NCBI RefSeq assembly: GCF_021284765.1
Contig: NZ_CP089924.1
Coordinates: forward strand, 4,110,001 to 4,174,000
Length of the DNA stretch: 64,000 nt
Source of the DNA: Lysobacter sp. 5GHs7-4
Lineage (GTDB): Bacteria; Pseudomonadota; Gammaproteobacteria; Xanthomonadales; Xanthomonadaceae
Direction of reading: 5' to 3'
Shown here: piece by piece, positions 44,597 through 52,801 of the stretch
Position numbering within the stretch: the stretch's first letter is position 1
Layout of the letters: every line of letters starts with the position of its first letter
Position numbers and translations under genes: made by a program
The notes under the pieces: generated by a model
Seen by the model: the letters and a program-made list of their open reading frames with translations, nothing else
The model's database searches: none
What the model was told of the DNA's origin: nothing

Positions 44597-45436
44597 ATGC
44601 CGTCCGCAGAAGCGTCCATCGACGACCCGCGCGATCCTATCGGCGCCGGCACGCCGATCATCCGCGTGCGCGGACTGGTCAACCGGTTCGGCGAGCAGAC
44701 CGTGCACGACGGCCTGGACCTGGACGTGAAACCCGGCGAGATCCTGGGCGTGGTCGGCGGCTCGGGCACCGGCAAGTCGGTGCTGATGCGCTCCATCCTG
44801 GGCCTGCGCCGTCCCGACGAAGGCCGCATCGAAGTGCTGGGCATCGACGCGCGCAGCGAGGATCCGCTGCGCCGGCGCGAGATCGAGCGCAACACCGGCG
44901 TGCTGTTCCAGGACGGTGCGCTGTTCTCTTCGCTGACCGTGGGCGAGAACGTGCAGGTGCCGTTGAAGGAGTACCACGGCGACCTGCCCGATACGCTGCG
45001 CTACGAACTGTCGCTGCTTAAGGTCAAGCTGGCCGGCCTGCCCGCCGACGCGATCAACAAGCTGCCCTCGCAGCTGTCCGGCGGCATGCGCAAGCGCGCC
45101 GGTCTGGCGCGCGCGCTGGCGCTGGATCCGCCGCTGCTGTTCCTGGACGAACCCACCGCCGGCCTGGACCCGATCGGCGCGGCCGCGTTCGACCGTTTGA
45201 TCCGCACCCTGCAGCAGGCGCTGGGGCTGACCGTGTTCCTGATCACCCACGACCTCGACACCCTGTACGCGATCTGCGACCGCATCGCCGTGCTCGCCGA
45301 CCGCAAGGTGATCGCCTGCGCGCCGATGGCGGAGATCGAAAAACTCGACCATCCCTGGGCGCACGAGTATTTCCATGGCCCGCGCGCGCGCGCCGCCCAG
45401 GTCGCGCGCGACCAGCACGCGGCGGCCGAACGCTGA
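44597..45436 (+). CDS. mlaF: MlaF-like ABC transporter ATPase
   Basis: 279-aa cytoplasmic ATPase, starting 2 bp after the permease. After about 18 acidic residues: Walker A GGSGTGKSVLMR near residue 53, Q-loop VLFQDGALFSSLTV, ABC signature LSGGMRKRAGLARALAL, Walker B PPLLFLDEPTAGLDP and the switch His in FLITHDLDTL. The GMRKR variant of the signature and the sequence NRFGEQTVHDGLDLDV are typical of the Mla/Ttg2A family. A C-terminal extension (about 250-279, AHEYFHGPRARAAQ) matches the MlaF tail that contacts neighbouring subunits. It energises the lipid transporter with the upstream permease. Confidence 0.95.
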   Translation: MPSAEASIDDPRDPIGAGTPIIRVRGLVNRFGEQTVHDGLDLDVKPGEILGVVGGSGTGKSVLMRSILGLRRPDEGRIEVLGIDARSEDPLRRREIERNTGVLFQDGALFSSLTVGENVQVPLKEYHGDLPDTLRYELSLLKVKLAGLPADAINKLPSQLSGGMRKRAGLARALALDPPLLFLDEPTAGLDPIGAAAFDRLIRTLQQALGLTVFLITHDLDTLYAICDRIAVLADRKVIACAPMAEIEKLDHPWAHEYFHGPRARAAQVARDQHAAAER

Positions 45437-45463
45437 CGCCGCCGCACGCAAGGACGCCCGCGC

Positions 45464-46327
45464 TTGAACCCCGCCCTCACCCTGATCCAGTACCACCTGC
45501 CCTACCTCGCACTGGGCTTGGCTTCGCTGCTGTTGTGGTGGCCGCGTTTGCGCAAGGCCAGCCTGGCGCTGTTGGCTGTGGCGGGCATCGCCGCGGCCCT
45601 GCACGGCCAGCTCGACGCGCGCGCCGCGATCGCGCTGGCGCTGCTGGCGCTGGCCGGCTGGCTGATCGCGCCGGCCCGCAAGCGGCCGTGGCGGATCGCC
45701 GGGCACGTGTTGTTCGTGCTGGTCGCGTTGGCGCTGGGCTTCCACGCGATGCCGGGGTTCCACAACCTGCTCGCGATCGCGCCGACCCGGATCACCCCGG
45801 ATGCGATCGAGTTCGACATGTACCTCAACCTCGACAAGCCTCTGGTCGGTTTCTGGCTGGTGCTGGTCTGGGCCGGGGTGCAGCGGGAGCGTCCGTGGGC
45901 CGATTGGTTCAAGGCCGCGCTACCGGCCTGCCTGGGCGTGTCCATCGTGTGCCTGGGTGTGGCCTTCGCCCTGGGCCAGATCGCATGGGCGCCGAAATGG
46001 CCGACCTGGGGCTGGCTGTGGGCGGTCAACAATCTGCTGCTGGTGACCCTGGCCGAGGAGGCCCTGTTCCGCGGCTATCTGCAGGAAGGCCTGATGCGCC
46101 GCTGGCGCGAGCGCCGCTGGGGCGACGCGGCCGCGATCGCGGTGGCCGCGCTCGCGTTCGGCCTGGTCCACTTCGCCGGCGGCTGGCTGTCGGCGTCGCT
46201 GGCCGTGTTGGCCGGCATCGGCTACGGCCTGGCCTATCGCCGCGGCGGACTGCAGGCCGCGATGCTGACCCATTTCGGACTCAACCTGCTGCACTTCACC
46301 GCGTTCACTTACCCCGTGCTGGCATGA
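45464..46327 (+). CDS. CPBP-family intramembrane metalloprotease
   Basis: 287-aa polytopic protein with about eight hydrophobic segments and the three CPBP/Abi motifs: EEALFRGYLQEGL near residue 196 (EExxxR), FGLVHFAGG near 225 and THFGLNLLHF near 270. Those Glu and His residues form the presumed zinc site in Rce1-like proteases. The start is a TTG at 45464, 27 bp after the ATPase gene. Its location between the ATPase and MCE genes of a lipid transport operon is unusual and suggests a role in envelope maintenance, but the substrate is unknown. CPBP proteins also act as bacteriocin-immunity proteins elsewhere; nothing here points to that. Confidence 0.9.
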   Translation: MNPALTLIQYHLPYLALGLASLLLWWPRLRKASLALLAVAGIAAALHGQLDARAAIALALLALAGWLIAPARKRPWRIAGHVLFVLVALALGFHAMPGFHNLLAIAPTRITPDAIEFDMYLNLDKPLVGFWLVLVWAGVQRERPWADWFKAALPACLGVSIVCLGVAFALGQIAWAPKWPTWGWLWAVNNLLLVTLAEEALFRGYLQEGLMRRWRERRWGDAAAIAVAALAFGLVHFAGGWLSASLAVLAGIGYGLAYRRGGLQAAMLTHFGLNLLHFTAFTYPVLA

Positions 46328-46373
46328 TGTCCGTCACAGACCGCCCGCCGGGCCTCATCGTCTCAGGTGCCTG

Positions 46374-47300
46374 ATGGAAACCAAGGCCAATTACGTCCTC
46401 ATCGGCGCGTTCACGATCATCGCGACGCTGTTCCTGCTGCTGTTCGCGCTGTGGGCCGCCAAGTACTCGTCGGAGAAGAGCTGGCGCGAGTACGCGGTGA
46501 TCTTCAACGAGCCGGTCACCGGCCTGTCGGAAGGCAGCACCGTGCAATACAACGGCATTTCGGTGGGCACGGTGAAACTGCTGCGGCTGGCGCCGGACGA
46601 CCCGCGCCGGGTGATCGCGCAGCTGCGCCTGCAGGCCGACGCGCCGATCAAGGCCGACACCCGCGCCAAACTGTCGATGACCGGCATCACCGGCAGCCCG
46701 ATCATCCAGCTCACCGGCGGCAGCCCCGGCAGCCCGGCGCTGGCCGACGTCGACCGGCGCGAGATTCCGGTGATCCAGACCGAGGCCTCGGCGCTGCAGA
46801 ACATCGCCGACACCGCCAACCGGCTGGTCGCGCGCCTGGACCAGGTGCTCAGCGACGACAACGTCAAGCGCGTGTCGAACACGCTGGCCAACATCGAATC
46901 CATGACCGGCTCGATCGCCGACCAGCGCGAGGACCTGCGCGCCCTGATCGTCAATGCGCGCAAATCCAGCGAGCAGCTGACCGCGACCTTGAACACCACC
47001 AACCGCGCGGTGGAAAACGTCGACCGCGAACTGGTCGCCAAGCTGCCCGGCCTGATCGCCAAGCTAGACAGCACCCTGGGGCGCCTGGACTCGGCCGCCA
47101 ACGGCGCCAACGGCATCCTCAACGACAACCGCGCCGCCATCAACAGCTTCGCCAACGACGGCCTGGCCCAGCTCGGCCCGACCCTGAGCGAACTGCGCAG
47201 CCTGGTGCGCGACCTGCGCCGCATCAGCGACCGCCTCGACAGCAATCCGACCCGTTACCTGCTCGGCCGCGACGCACAGAAGGAGTTCGAGCCGCAATGA
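46374..47300 (+). CDS. mlaD: MCE-domain protein, MlaD-like
   Basis: 308-aa periplasmic lipid-binding subunit anchored in the inner membrane. One N-terminal transmembrane helix (NYVLIGAFTIIATLFLLLFALWA, about 6-28) is followed by the MCE domain at about 38-118 (YAVIFNEPVTGLSEGSTVQYNGISVGTVK). Next is a long helical region, about 135-300, rich in heptad-like sequence (VARLDQVLSDDNVKRVSNTLANI; LIAKLDSTLGRLDSAANGANG). That tail is longer than in E. coli MlaD (183 aa) and more like needle-type MCE proteins such as LetB/PqiB or Mce, which form a tunnel. Its stop overlaps the ATG of the lipoprotein gene. Confidence 0.93.
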   Translation: METKANYVLIGAFTIIATLFLLLFALWAAKYSSEKSWREYAVIFNEPVTGLSEGSTVQYNGISVGTVKLLRLAPDDPRRVIAQLRLQADAPIKADTRAKLSMTGITGSPIIQLTGGSPGSPALADVDRREIPVIQTEASALQNIADTANRLVARLDQVLSDDNVKRVSNTLANIESMTGSIADQREDLRALIVNARKSSEQLTATLNTTNRAVENVDRELVAKLPGLIAKLDSTLGRLDSAANGANGILNDNRAAINSFANDGLAQLGPTLSELRSLVRDLRRISDRLDSNPTRYLLGRDAQKEFEPQ

Positions 47301-47971
47301 CCCGCCCTTCGTCCCCCTCTTCCGCGCGACTGCGCCGCCTGCTCGGCGCCGGCCTGCTGCTGGCGCTGGCCGGCTGCTCCATCCTCGAGCAGAAGCCCAA
47401 GGAACGCGCCACCCAGTACGCGCCCGACCCGCGCGTGCAGGCCGACGCGTCCTGGCCCAACGCCGACTGGCAGCTGTCGCTGACGCCGCCGACCGCGGCG
47501 CGCGTGATCGACAGTCTGCGCATCGCGGTGCGGCCGGCGCCCAACGAGATGCAGGTCTACAAGGGCGCCAGCTGGGCCAAGCCGCCGGGCGAGATGCTGC
47601 AGGACGCGCTGCTGCGCGCGCTGGAGGATTCCGGCCGCATCGACGCGGTGGCGCGCCAGGGCAGCGGCGTGGCCGCCGACTACAAGCTGGTGCTGGACCT
47701 GCGCCGCTTCGAATCCGACTACGGCAACGGCGAGGCGCTGCCGTCGGCGACCATCGAGGTCAGCGCCAAGCTGCTGCACAACCGCGATCAGAAGATCGCC
47801 GCGCAACGCACCTTCGTGCAGCGCCAGGCCGCGTCCACCACCGCGGTGCCGGACGTGGTCGCGGCCTTCGACGGCGCGCTGGCCTCGCTCACGCGCGAGA
47901 TGGGCGGCTGGATCCTGACCAGCGGCAACGCCCACGAGCAGGCCGAACACCCGCGCGGCACGCAGCGCTAA
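47297..47971 (+). CDS. ABC-type transport auxiliary lipoprotein (PqiC-like)
   Basis: 224-aa outer-membrane or periplasmic lipoprotein. The signal peptide LLGAGLLLALAGC gives a lipobox LAGC with Cys27. The domain has family features: SLRIAVRPAPNEMQVYKGASWAKPPGEMLQDALLRALEDSGRIDAV and KLVLDLRRFESDYG, then beta-strand pairs ATIEVSAKLLHNRDQKIAAQRTF. PqiC/YmbA-type lipoproteins complete MCE transport systems by contacting the outer membrane, so this gene fits as the last component of the operon (4-bp overlap with mlaD-like). Confidence 0.9.
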   Translation: MTRPSSPSSARLRRLLGAGLLLALAGCSILEQKPKERATQYAPDPRVQADASWPNADWQLSLTPPTAARVIDSLRIAVRPAPNEMQVYKGASWAKPPGEMLQDALLRALEDSGRIDAVARQGSGVAADYKLVLDLRRFESDYGNGEALPSATIEVSAKLLHNRDQKIAAQRTFVQRQAASTTAVPDVVAAFDGALASLTREMGGWILTSGNAHEQAEHPRGTQR

Positions 47972-48003
47972 AGACCTACGACGCCGGCCCGGCGCGGGCC
48001 GCG

Positions 48004-48795
48004 CTAGAACGGATCGGCCGGCCGCAGCACGCGGCCGCTCTCGGCGCCGCGATACGGCAAGGCCGCTACGGTCTCGATCGCGATCGCGTCCTGCCCGACG
48101 CGCGCGCGGCGCACGGCGATCGCGCCTAGATGCGTCGGCCCCAGACGGAAACTCCACAGGCGCCACGCCGGCGACGGGGCGCCGGCACGCTGCAGATGCG
48201 GCACGCCGTCGCCGTCGCGCGCGAACGCGATGCGGTCGAACGGCAGCCGTAACCCGCGCCCGCTGGCCTTGGCGTAGGCCTCCTTCAAGGTCCAACTGCG
48301 CAGGAACGCCTGTCCACGCAGTTCCGGCGCCTGCGCCCACAACTCGGCCAGCTCCTGCGGCGCCAGGGTGCGCGCGTTCCACAGCTCGGCGGTGTCGCGC
48401 TCAGCAGGCTCCAGGTCCAAGCCCACGCGCCCACCCGGCGCGACCAGGCAACCGACCAGGCCCGCGCAGTGCGACAGGCTGAAGCTCAGCTCCGGCGCAT
48501 CCAGCACCTGCGGACGCCCGTAGATCCCGCGCCGGTAGCGCCAGTCCTGCGGCGGCCGCGGCCAACAGGCCGACAGCGCGTGGCGCAGCAGCAGCCGCGC
48601 GGCCAGGGCCTCGCGCCGCACCGCCGCCAGCCGCAGGCGCGCCAGCCGCGCGCGCTCGTCCTCGTCCAGCAACCCCAACTGGGCCTCGTAGACGGCGTCG
48701 TGGTCGGCGTCCACCTCGGCCAGGAACAGGCGCGGCTCGGCGGCGCCGGCGGGCAAGCGCGCGTCCTTCGCGGGTGGAGTGGCGGGGCCGGGCAT
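48004..48795 (-). CDS. 4'-phosphopantetheinyl transferase, Sfp type
   Basis: Transfers phosphopantetheine from CoA to carrier-protein serines of fatty acid, polyketide or peptide synthases. About 263 aa. Motifs: LSFSLSHCAGLVGCLVA (the SxSH-type motif), GLDLEPAERDTAE (the magnesium-binding D-x-E) and SWTLKEAYAKASGRGL (W-x-x-KEA-x-x-K). Size and two-domain form match Sfp/AcpT rather than AcpS. The start is uncertain: an ATG at 48843 would add 16 arginine-rich residues. No carrier-protein or synthase gene lies in the window, so this is a stand-alone enzyme that may serve NRPS/PKS clusters elsewhere, which are frequent in Lysobacter. Convergent with the MCE operon. Confidence 0.9.
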   Translation of the reverse strand: MPGPATPPAKDARLPAGAAEPRLFLAEVDADHDAVYEAQLGLLDEDERARLARLRLAAVRREALAARLLLRHALSACWPRPPQDWRYRRGIYGRPQVLDAPELSFSLSHCAGLVGCLVAPGGRVGLDLEPAERDTAELWNARTLAPQELAELWAQAPELRGQAFLRSWTLKEAYAKASGRGLRLPFDRIAFARDGDGVPHLQRAGAPSPAWRLWSFRLGPTHLGAIAVRRARVGQDAIAIETVAALPYRGAESGRVLRPADPF

Positions 48796-48924
48796 GCGCA
48801 GGGCTCGGATCGGGGCGCGTCGAGCATACCGTCGCGGCCGCATTTACGGCGGCAGGCGTCGCCCGGCTTTGAGCTGGAGGCCCAAACCCGCGACAATTCC
48901 AGCCTCAGCAAGCGGAGAGCCAGC

Positions 48925-50553
48925 ATGAGCGAACACAGCCCCACCCCCGCCGAGGTCGAGCGCGACGTCATGGAGTACGACGTCGTCACCGTCGGCGCCG
49001 GTCCGGCCGGCCTGTCGTTCGCGATCCGCCTCAAGCAGCTCAACCCGGACCTCTCGGTCTGCGTGATCGAGAAGTCCAGCACCATCGGCGCGCACATCCT
49101 GTCCGGCGCGGTCATCGAGACCGGCCCGCTGGACGCGCTGCTGCCGAACTGGCGCGACAACCCGCCGCCGATCTGCGTGCCGGTGACCCACGACGAGTTC
49201 TGGCTGCTCAACAAGGACGGCGGCCGCAAACTGCCGGTGCCTCCGGGCATGAACAACCACGGCAACGTGATCGTCAGCCTGGGCGCGATGTGCGCCTGGC
49301 TGGCGCCGCAGGCCGAGGCGCTGGGCGTGGAGATCTACCCCGGCTTCGCCGCCTCCGAGACTCTGCACGACGCCGACGGCCGCGTGCTGGGCGTGCGCAT
49401 CGGCGACATGGGCGTGGCCAAGGACGGATCGCACAAGCCCGGCTACACCGCCGGCATCGACATCCGCGCCAAGGTCACCGTGTTCGCCGAGGGCGCGCGC
49501 GGCCACCTCACCAAGCGATTGGTCAAGCGTTTCGGCCTGGACGCCAACAGCGACCCGCAGGGCTATTCGATCGGCATCAAGGAACTGTGGCAGGTGCCGG
49601 AAGACCGCGTCACGCCGGGCAAGGTCGTGCACAGCTTCGGCTGGCCGGCCGACAACCGCACCTACGGCGGCAGCTTCCTGTATCACCTGGACAAGGGCCG
49701 CATCGCACTGGGCTACGTCAGCGGACTGGATTACGCCGATCCCGAGTACAAGCCTTGGGAAGCGTTCCAGCAATGGAAGAACCACCCCTCGGTCAAGCCG
49801 TTGCTGGAAGGCGGCAACCTGGTCTCGGCCGGCGCGCGCGCCATCGTCACCGGCGGCTGGCAGTCGCTGCCCAAGGTCGAGATGCCCGGCGCGCTGCTGA
49901 TCGGCGACACCGCCGGCCTGCTCAACGTGCCCAAGATCAAGGGCACCCATCAGGCGATCCGCAGCGGCATGCTCGCCGCCGAACACCTGGCCGCCTCGGA
50001 ACTCGCACCCGAAGGCTTCGACGCCAAGCTGCGCGCCTCGCCGGCGATGGACGAATTGAAGAAGGTCCGCAACATCAAGCCCGGCTTCAAGCGCGGCCTG
50101 TGGTTCGGCATGCTCAACGCCGCCTGGGAAACCGTCACCGGCGGTCTGTCGCCGTGGACGCTGAAGAACAAGCCCGACTGGTCGTCGCTGGACAAGCTCA
50201 AGGATTCTGAGCGCCCCAAGCGCGACTACGTCGAACGCACCCTGGTGCCGCGCGACCGTCTGGCCGGCGTCTACTTCGCCGCCACCGAGCACGACGAAGA
50301 CCAGCCGGTGCACCTCAAGGTCGCCGACACCTCGATCTGCGTGACCCGCTGCGTCGAGGAATACGACAACCCCTGCACCCGCTTCTGCCCGGCCGGCGTC
50401 TACGAGATCGTCGAGGAAGCGCAAGGCAAGCGCCTGCAGATCAACGCCGCCAACTGCGTGCACTGCAAGACCTGCGACATCAAGGACCCGTACGAGATCA
50501 TCACCTGGGTCACGCCGGAAGGCGGCGCGGGGCCGAATTATCAGAATCTCTGA
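48925..50553 (+). CDS. Electron transfer flavoprotein-ubiquinone oxidoreductase
   Basis: Inner-membrane-associated FAD/[4Fe-4S] enzyme passing electrons from ETF (fatty acid and amino acid oxidation) to ubiquinone. 542 aa from the ATG at 48925, preceded by GGAGAG. FAD-binding GxGxxG: VVTVGAGPAGLSFAIRLKQL near residue 20. Substrate-domain features include SFLYHLDKGRIALGYVSGLDY, then GALLIGDTAGLLNVPKIKGTHQAI. The C-terminal 4Fe-4S domain contains the cysteines in CVTRCVEEYDNPCTRFCPAGVYE and NCVHCKTCDIKDPYEIITW. The length and motif set match the bacterial enzyme. The next gene starts 12 bp later. Confidence 0.97.
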   Translation: MSEHSPTPAEVERDVMEYDVVTVGAGPAGLSFAIRLKQLNPDLSVCVIEKSSTIGAHILSGAVIETGPLDALLPNWRDNPPPICVPVTHDEFWLLNKDGGRKLPVPPGMNNHGNVIVSLGAMCAWLAPQAEALGVEIYPGFAASETLHDADGRVLGVRIGDMGVAKDGSHKPGYTAGIDIRAKVTVFAEGARGHLTKRLVKRFGLDANSDPQGYSIGIKELWQVPEDRVTPGKVVHSFGWPADNRTYGGSFLYHLDKGRIALGYVSGLDYADPEYKPWEAFQQWKNHPSVKPLLEGGNLVSAGARAIVTGGWQSLPKVEMPGALLIGDTAGLLNVPKIKGTHQAIRSGMLAAEHLAASELAPEGFDAKLRASPAMDELKKVRNIKPGFKRGLWFGMLNAAWETVTGGLSPWTLKNKPDWSSLDKLKDSERPKRDYVERTLVPRDRLAGVYFAATEHDEDQPVHLKVADTSICVTRCVEEYDNPCTRFCPAGVYEIVEEAQGKRLQINAANCVHCKTCDIKDPYEIITWVTPEGGAGPNYQNL

Positions 50554-50565
50554 GGCGTAAGGCCC

Positions 50566-51204
50566 TTGGCGACCCAGCTCGAGCGCATCCTGGTGACAAC
50601 GGGCGCGCTCCTGGTCGCCGGTATTCTGGCGACCGCCATCTGGGCCAGTCGCCAAACTGTCCCGGCCTGGCAGCCTGCGGCACCATGGATTTCCGTGCCG
50701 CCCGAAAGCGAATTCGATGCGGGCGCAAACGCCAGAATCACACTACTGCGTACAGGGCCGCTGCTGGGCGACCTGCCCGACGCTTGCGGGCGCTCCGACC
50801 AGCCACGGATCGAACAGCGCTATGTGGCCATCTTCGACAACGGCGCATTCGACACTTTCTATCGGGCCGACTTCGACATTCGGGACGCGAAGGCGTCGGT
50901 CGAAGTCGATCTCGCATCCCGTGCATCCGGTGAAGGGGCGTATCCACGGCTGCACACCCGCAGGGTGTTCCATGCGGACACGAAGGAGTTGCTGGCGATC
51001 CAGCGCGCCTGGAGCGAGCCCACTCTATGGCAAGCGCCTCCAGAGCCATTGTTTCTATGCGTGAGCAGCGGCGGCACCATCCTGCAGTCGTGCGTGCAAG
51101 GCCGCTATACGCTGTCGGTACAACATTGCTCCGGAACGCCTGCTACCGAGGCGCTCAAGGCCGCGATCCAGTCGAAGTTTCCGCTGCCCCTACCCGACCG
51201 CTGA
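50566..51204 (+). CDS. Hypothetical membrane-anchored or exported protein
   Basis: 212 aa, TTG start 12 bp after the ETF-QO stop. One N-terminal hydrophobic segment (ILVTTGALLVAGILATAIWA, about 8-27) acts as signal anchor or signal peptide. The periplasmic part has four cysteines (DACGRS, LFLCVSSG, QSCVQG, QHCSGT), so two disulfides are possible. Segments IEQRYVAIFDNGAFDTFYRADFDI and RVFHADTKELLAIQRAW look beta-rich. Codon use is less GC-biased than that of ETF-QO. I do not recognise the family. Confidence 0.75.
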   Translation: MATQLERILVTTGALLVAGILATAIWASRQTVPAWQPAAPWISVPPESEFDAGANARITLLRTGPLLGDLPDACGRSDQPRIEQRYVAIFDNGAFDTFYRADFDIRDAKASVEVDLASRASGEGAYPRLHTRRVFHADTKELLAIQRAWSEPTLWQAPPEPLFLCVSSGGTILQSCVQGRYTLSVQHCSGTPATEALKAAIQSKFPLPLPDR

Positions 51205-51324
51205 GTCGCGATCGGATTCACGCTGACCCTAGAAGCGACGTCGTGGTCGACACCTACATCGGCGTGAGTTGCCGCATTGGCGAGCACGGCGGGCCCTGCG
51301 TGCATTTCCGTTCGCAGGGGCCTG

Positions 51325-52689
51325 TCAGGTAAACAGCAGGCCGCGCATCTGCCTGTCCACCTGAGTAGTGACGTTGAACCGCATCCACTCGCTGCGCGCC
51401 TGCTGCGCGGTGAACAGGCTGCCTGGCGCGATCAGGATGTTCTGCTCACGGGCGCGCATAGCCAAGCCGTTGGTGTCGGTGCGCATGTTCACCCACAGGA
51501 ACATGCCGTCGCTGGGCGCCCCCAACACCTCCCGCCCTTCCGCCGCGAACATCCGCTGCGCCTGATCGCGCTGCGGGGCCAGGCGTTCGCGCAGGCCTTC
51601 GACGTGCTTGTCGTAACGGCGTTCGGCCAGCAGCTTGTGCACCAGCCGTTCGTTGAGTTCGGGCGTGGTGAAGCCGGTGAGGATCTTGGCGTTGGTCAGC
51701 TTGCGCGCCAGCTCCGCGTTGGCCGCCAGATAACCGACGCGCACGTTGGCGGCCAGCGTCTTGGAGAAGCTGCCGGCGTAGATCACCTGCTGCAAGCGGT
51801 CCAACGCGGCCGCGCGCGTCACCGGGGTGCCGCACAGATCGGCGTAGACGTCGTCCTCGAAAACGGTCACGCCGTGGTGCGCGGCCAGCGCGAGGATACG
51901 CGCCACCACCGGCTCCGGCAGCGACAGCCCGGTGGGATTGCGCGCGGCGCAGCTGAGCACCATCAGACGCGGTCGCTCCTGCGCCATCGCGCGTTCCAAC
52001 TCGCCCAGGTCCGGCCCCTGCGCGCCGCAGGCGATGCCGATCACGCGCGCGCCGTGCGCGGACGCGATGCCGAGCGCGCCGAACCAGCACGGGTCCAGCG
52101 TGAGCACCGCGTCGCCACGCTGGACCAGCGCCGCCAGCACCAGATTCAGCGCATGCGCGACACCGGTGGTCAGCACGATCTGATCCTGCTGGGCCAAGAT
52201 GTCGAGCGCCGCCAGGCGTTGCTGCAGCAGCGCACGCAAGGGCGCGTAGCCGTGTGGTTTGCCGCTTTCCAGCCAGCGCCCCTCGCGCCCCAGCGCACGG
52301 ATCGCCGCGCCCAGTTGCGCGCCGTCCAGCCACGACGGCGGCAGCACGCCCAGCCCGGGTCCGCGCGCGGTGCCGCTGGCGAGCATGTTCTGCATCAGCC
52401 AGTCCAGGTCGATCGTCGGTGCCGGCACGGCCATAGGCGCCGGCGCCTCGGCCGCGCGCCCGCGCACGTAAAAACCCGAACCCCGGCGCGCCTCCAGATA
52501 GCCGTCCGCAACCAGGCGCTCGTAGGCCTCGACCACGGTGAACGGCGACACGCCGCGCTGGCGCGCGAGCGCGCGCACGGAAGGCAGGCGCATTCCCGGC
52601 CGCAGCACCTGACCTTCGATGCGCCGGCGCGCCCAGCGCACGCAGTCCTCGACCAGGCTGAGCCCCGGATGGCGACGTTCGGGCGGCAT
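51325..52689 (-). CDS. MocR-type regulator: GntR winged helix fused to aminotransferase domain
   Basis: 454 aa. Residues about 1-75 are a GntR winged helix (LRPGMRLPSVRALARQRGVSPFTVVEAYERLVADGYLEARRGSGFYV). Residues about 110-450 are a class I aminotransferase fold: GYAPLRALLQQRLA, TTGVAHALNLVLAALVQ, ARNPTGLSLPEP, VFEDDVYADLCG, and the PLP-lysine segment YAGSFSKTLAANVRVGYL (Lys in SFSKTL). MocR proteins use PLP or PLP-amine adducts as effector. It is divergent from the hydrolase gene with 112 bp between, so control of that gene is likely by analogy. It could also be an aminotransferase in practice, but the winged helix favours a regulator. Confidence 0.93.
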   Translation of the reverse strand: MPPERRHPGLSLVEDCVRWARRRIEGQVLRPGMRLPSVRALARQRGVSPFTVVEAYERLVADGYLEARRGSGFYVRGRAAEAPAPMAVPAPTIDLDWLMQNMLASGTARGPGLGVLPPSWLDGAQLGAAIRALGREGRWLESGKPHGYAPLRALLQQRLAALDILAQQDQIVLTTGVAHALNLVLAALVQRGDAVLTLDPCWFGALGIASAHGARVIGIACGAQGPDLGELERAMAQERPRLMVLSCAARNPTGLSLPEPVVARILALAAHHGVTVFEDDVYADLCGTPVTRAAALDRLQQVIYAGSFSKTLAANVRVGYLAANAELARKLTNAKILTGFTTPELNERLVHKLLAERRYDKHVEGLRERLAPQRDQAQRMFAAEGREVLGAPSDGMFLWVNMRTDTNGLAMRAREQNILIAPGSLFTAQQARSEWMRFNVTTQVDRQMRGLLFT

Positions 52690-52801
52690 GCTTCACCGTA
52701 TCGGTGGAAAGATCGGAAAGTGTATCGGTACTGTACTGGTCGGCCGGGCTAAAAAGTATCCACGGCGCAGCGCGCCGCCCCTTCCCTCCTCCGGCCCGAC
52801 C
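52690..52801. promoter_or_regulatory. Divergent promoter region with direct repeat GTATCGGT
   Basis: GTATCGGT occurs at 52698-52705 and again at 52722-52729, a 24-bp spacing (close to two helical turns), with a partial GATCGG between. MocR regulators usually bind direct repeats in their own divergent promoter, so this is the likely operator. The second copy is followed by ACTGTACTGG. Confidence 0.5.

Noticed and set aside
45464-46327. CPBP protein as an abortive-infection or bacteriocin-immunity gene.
   Set aside because: It is embedded in a lipid transport operon with no bacteriocin or defence neighbours; a protease role in the envelope is the simpler reading.
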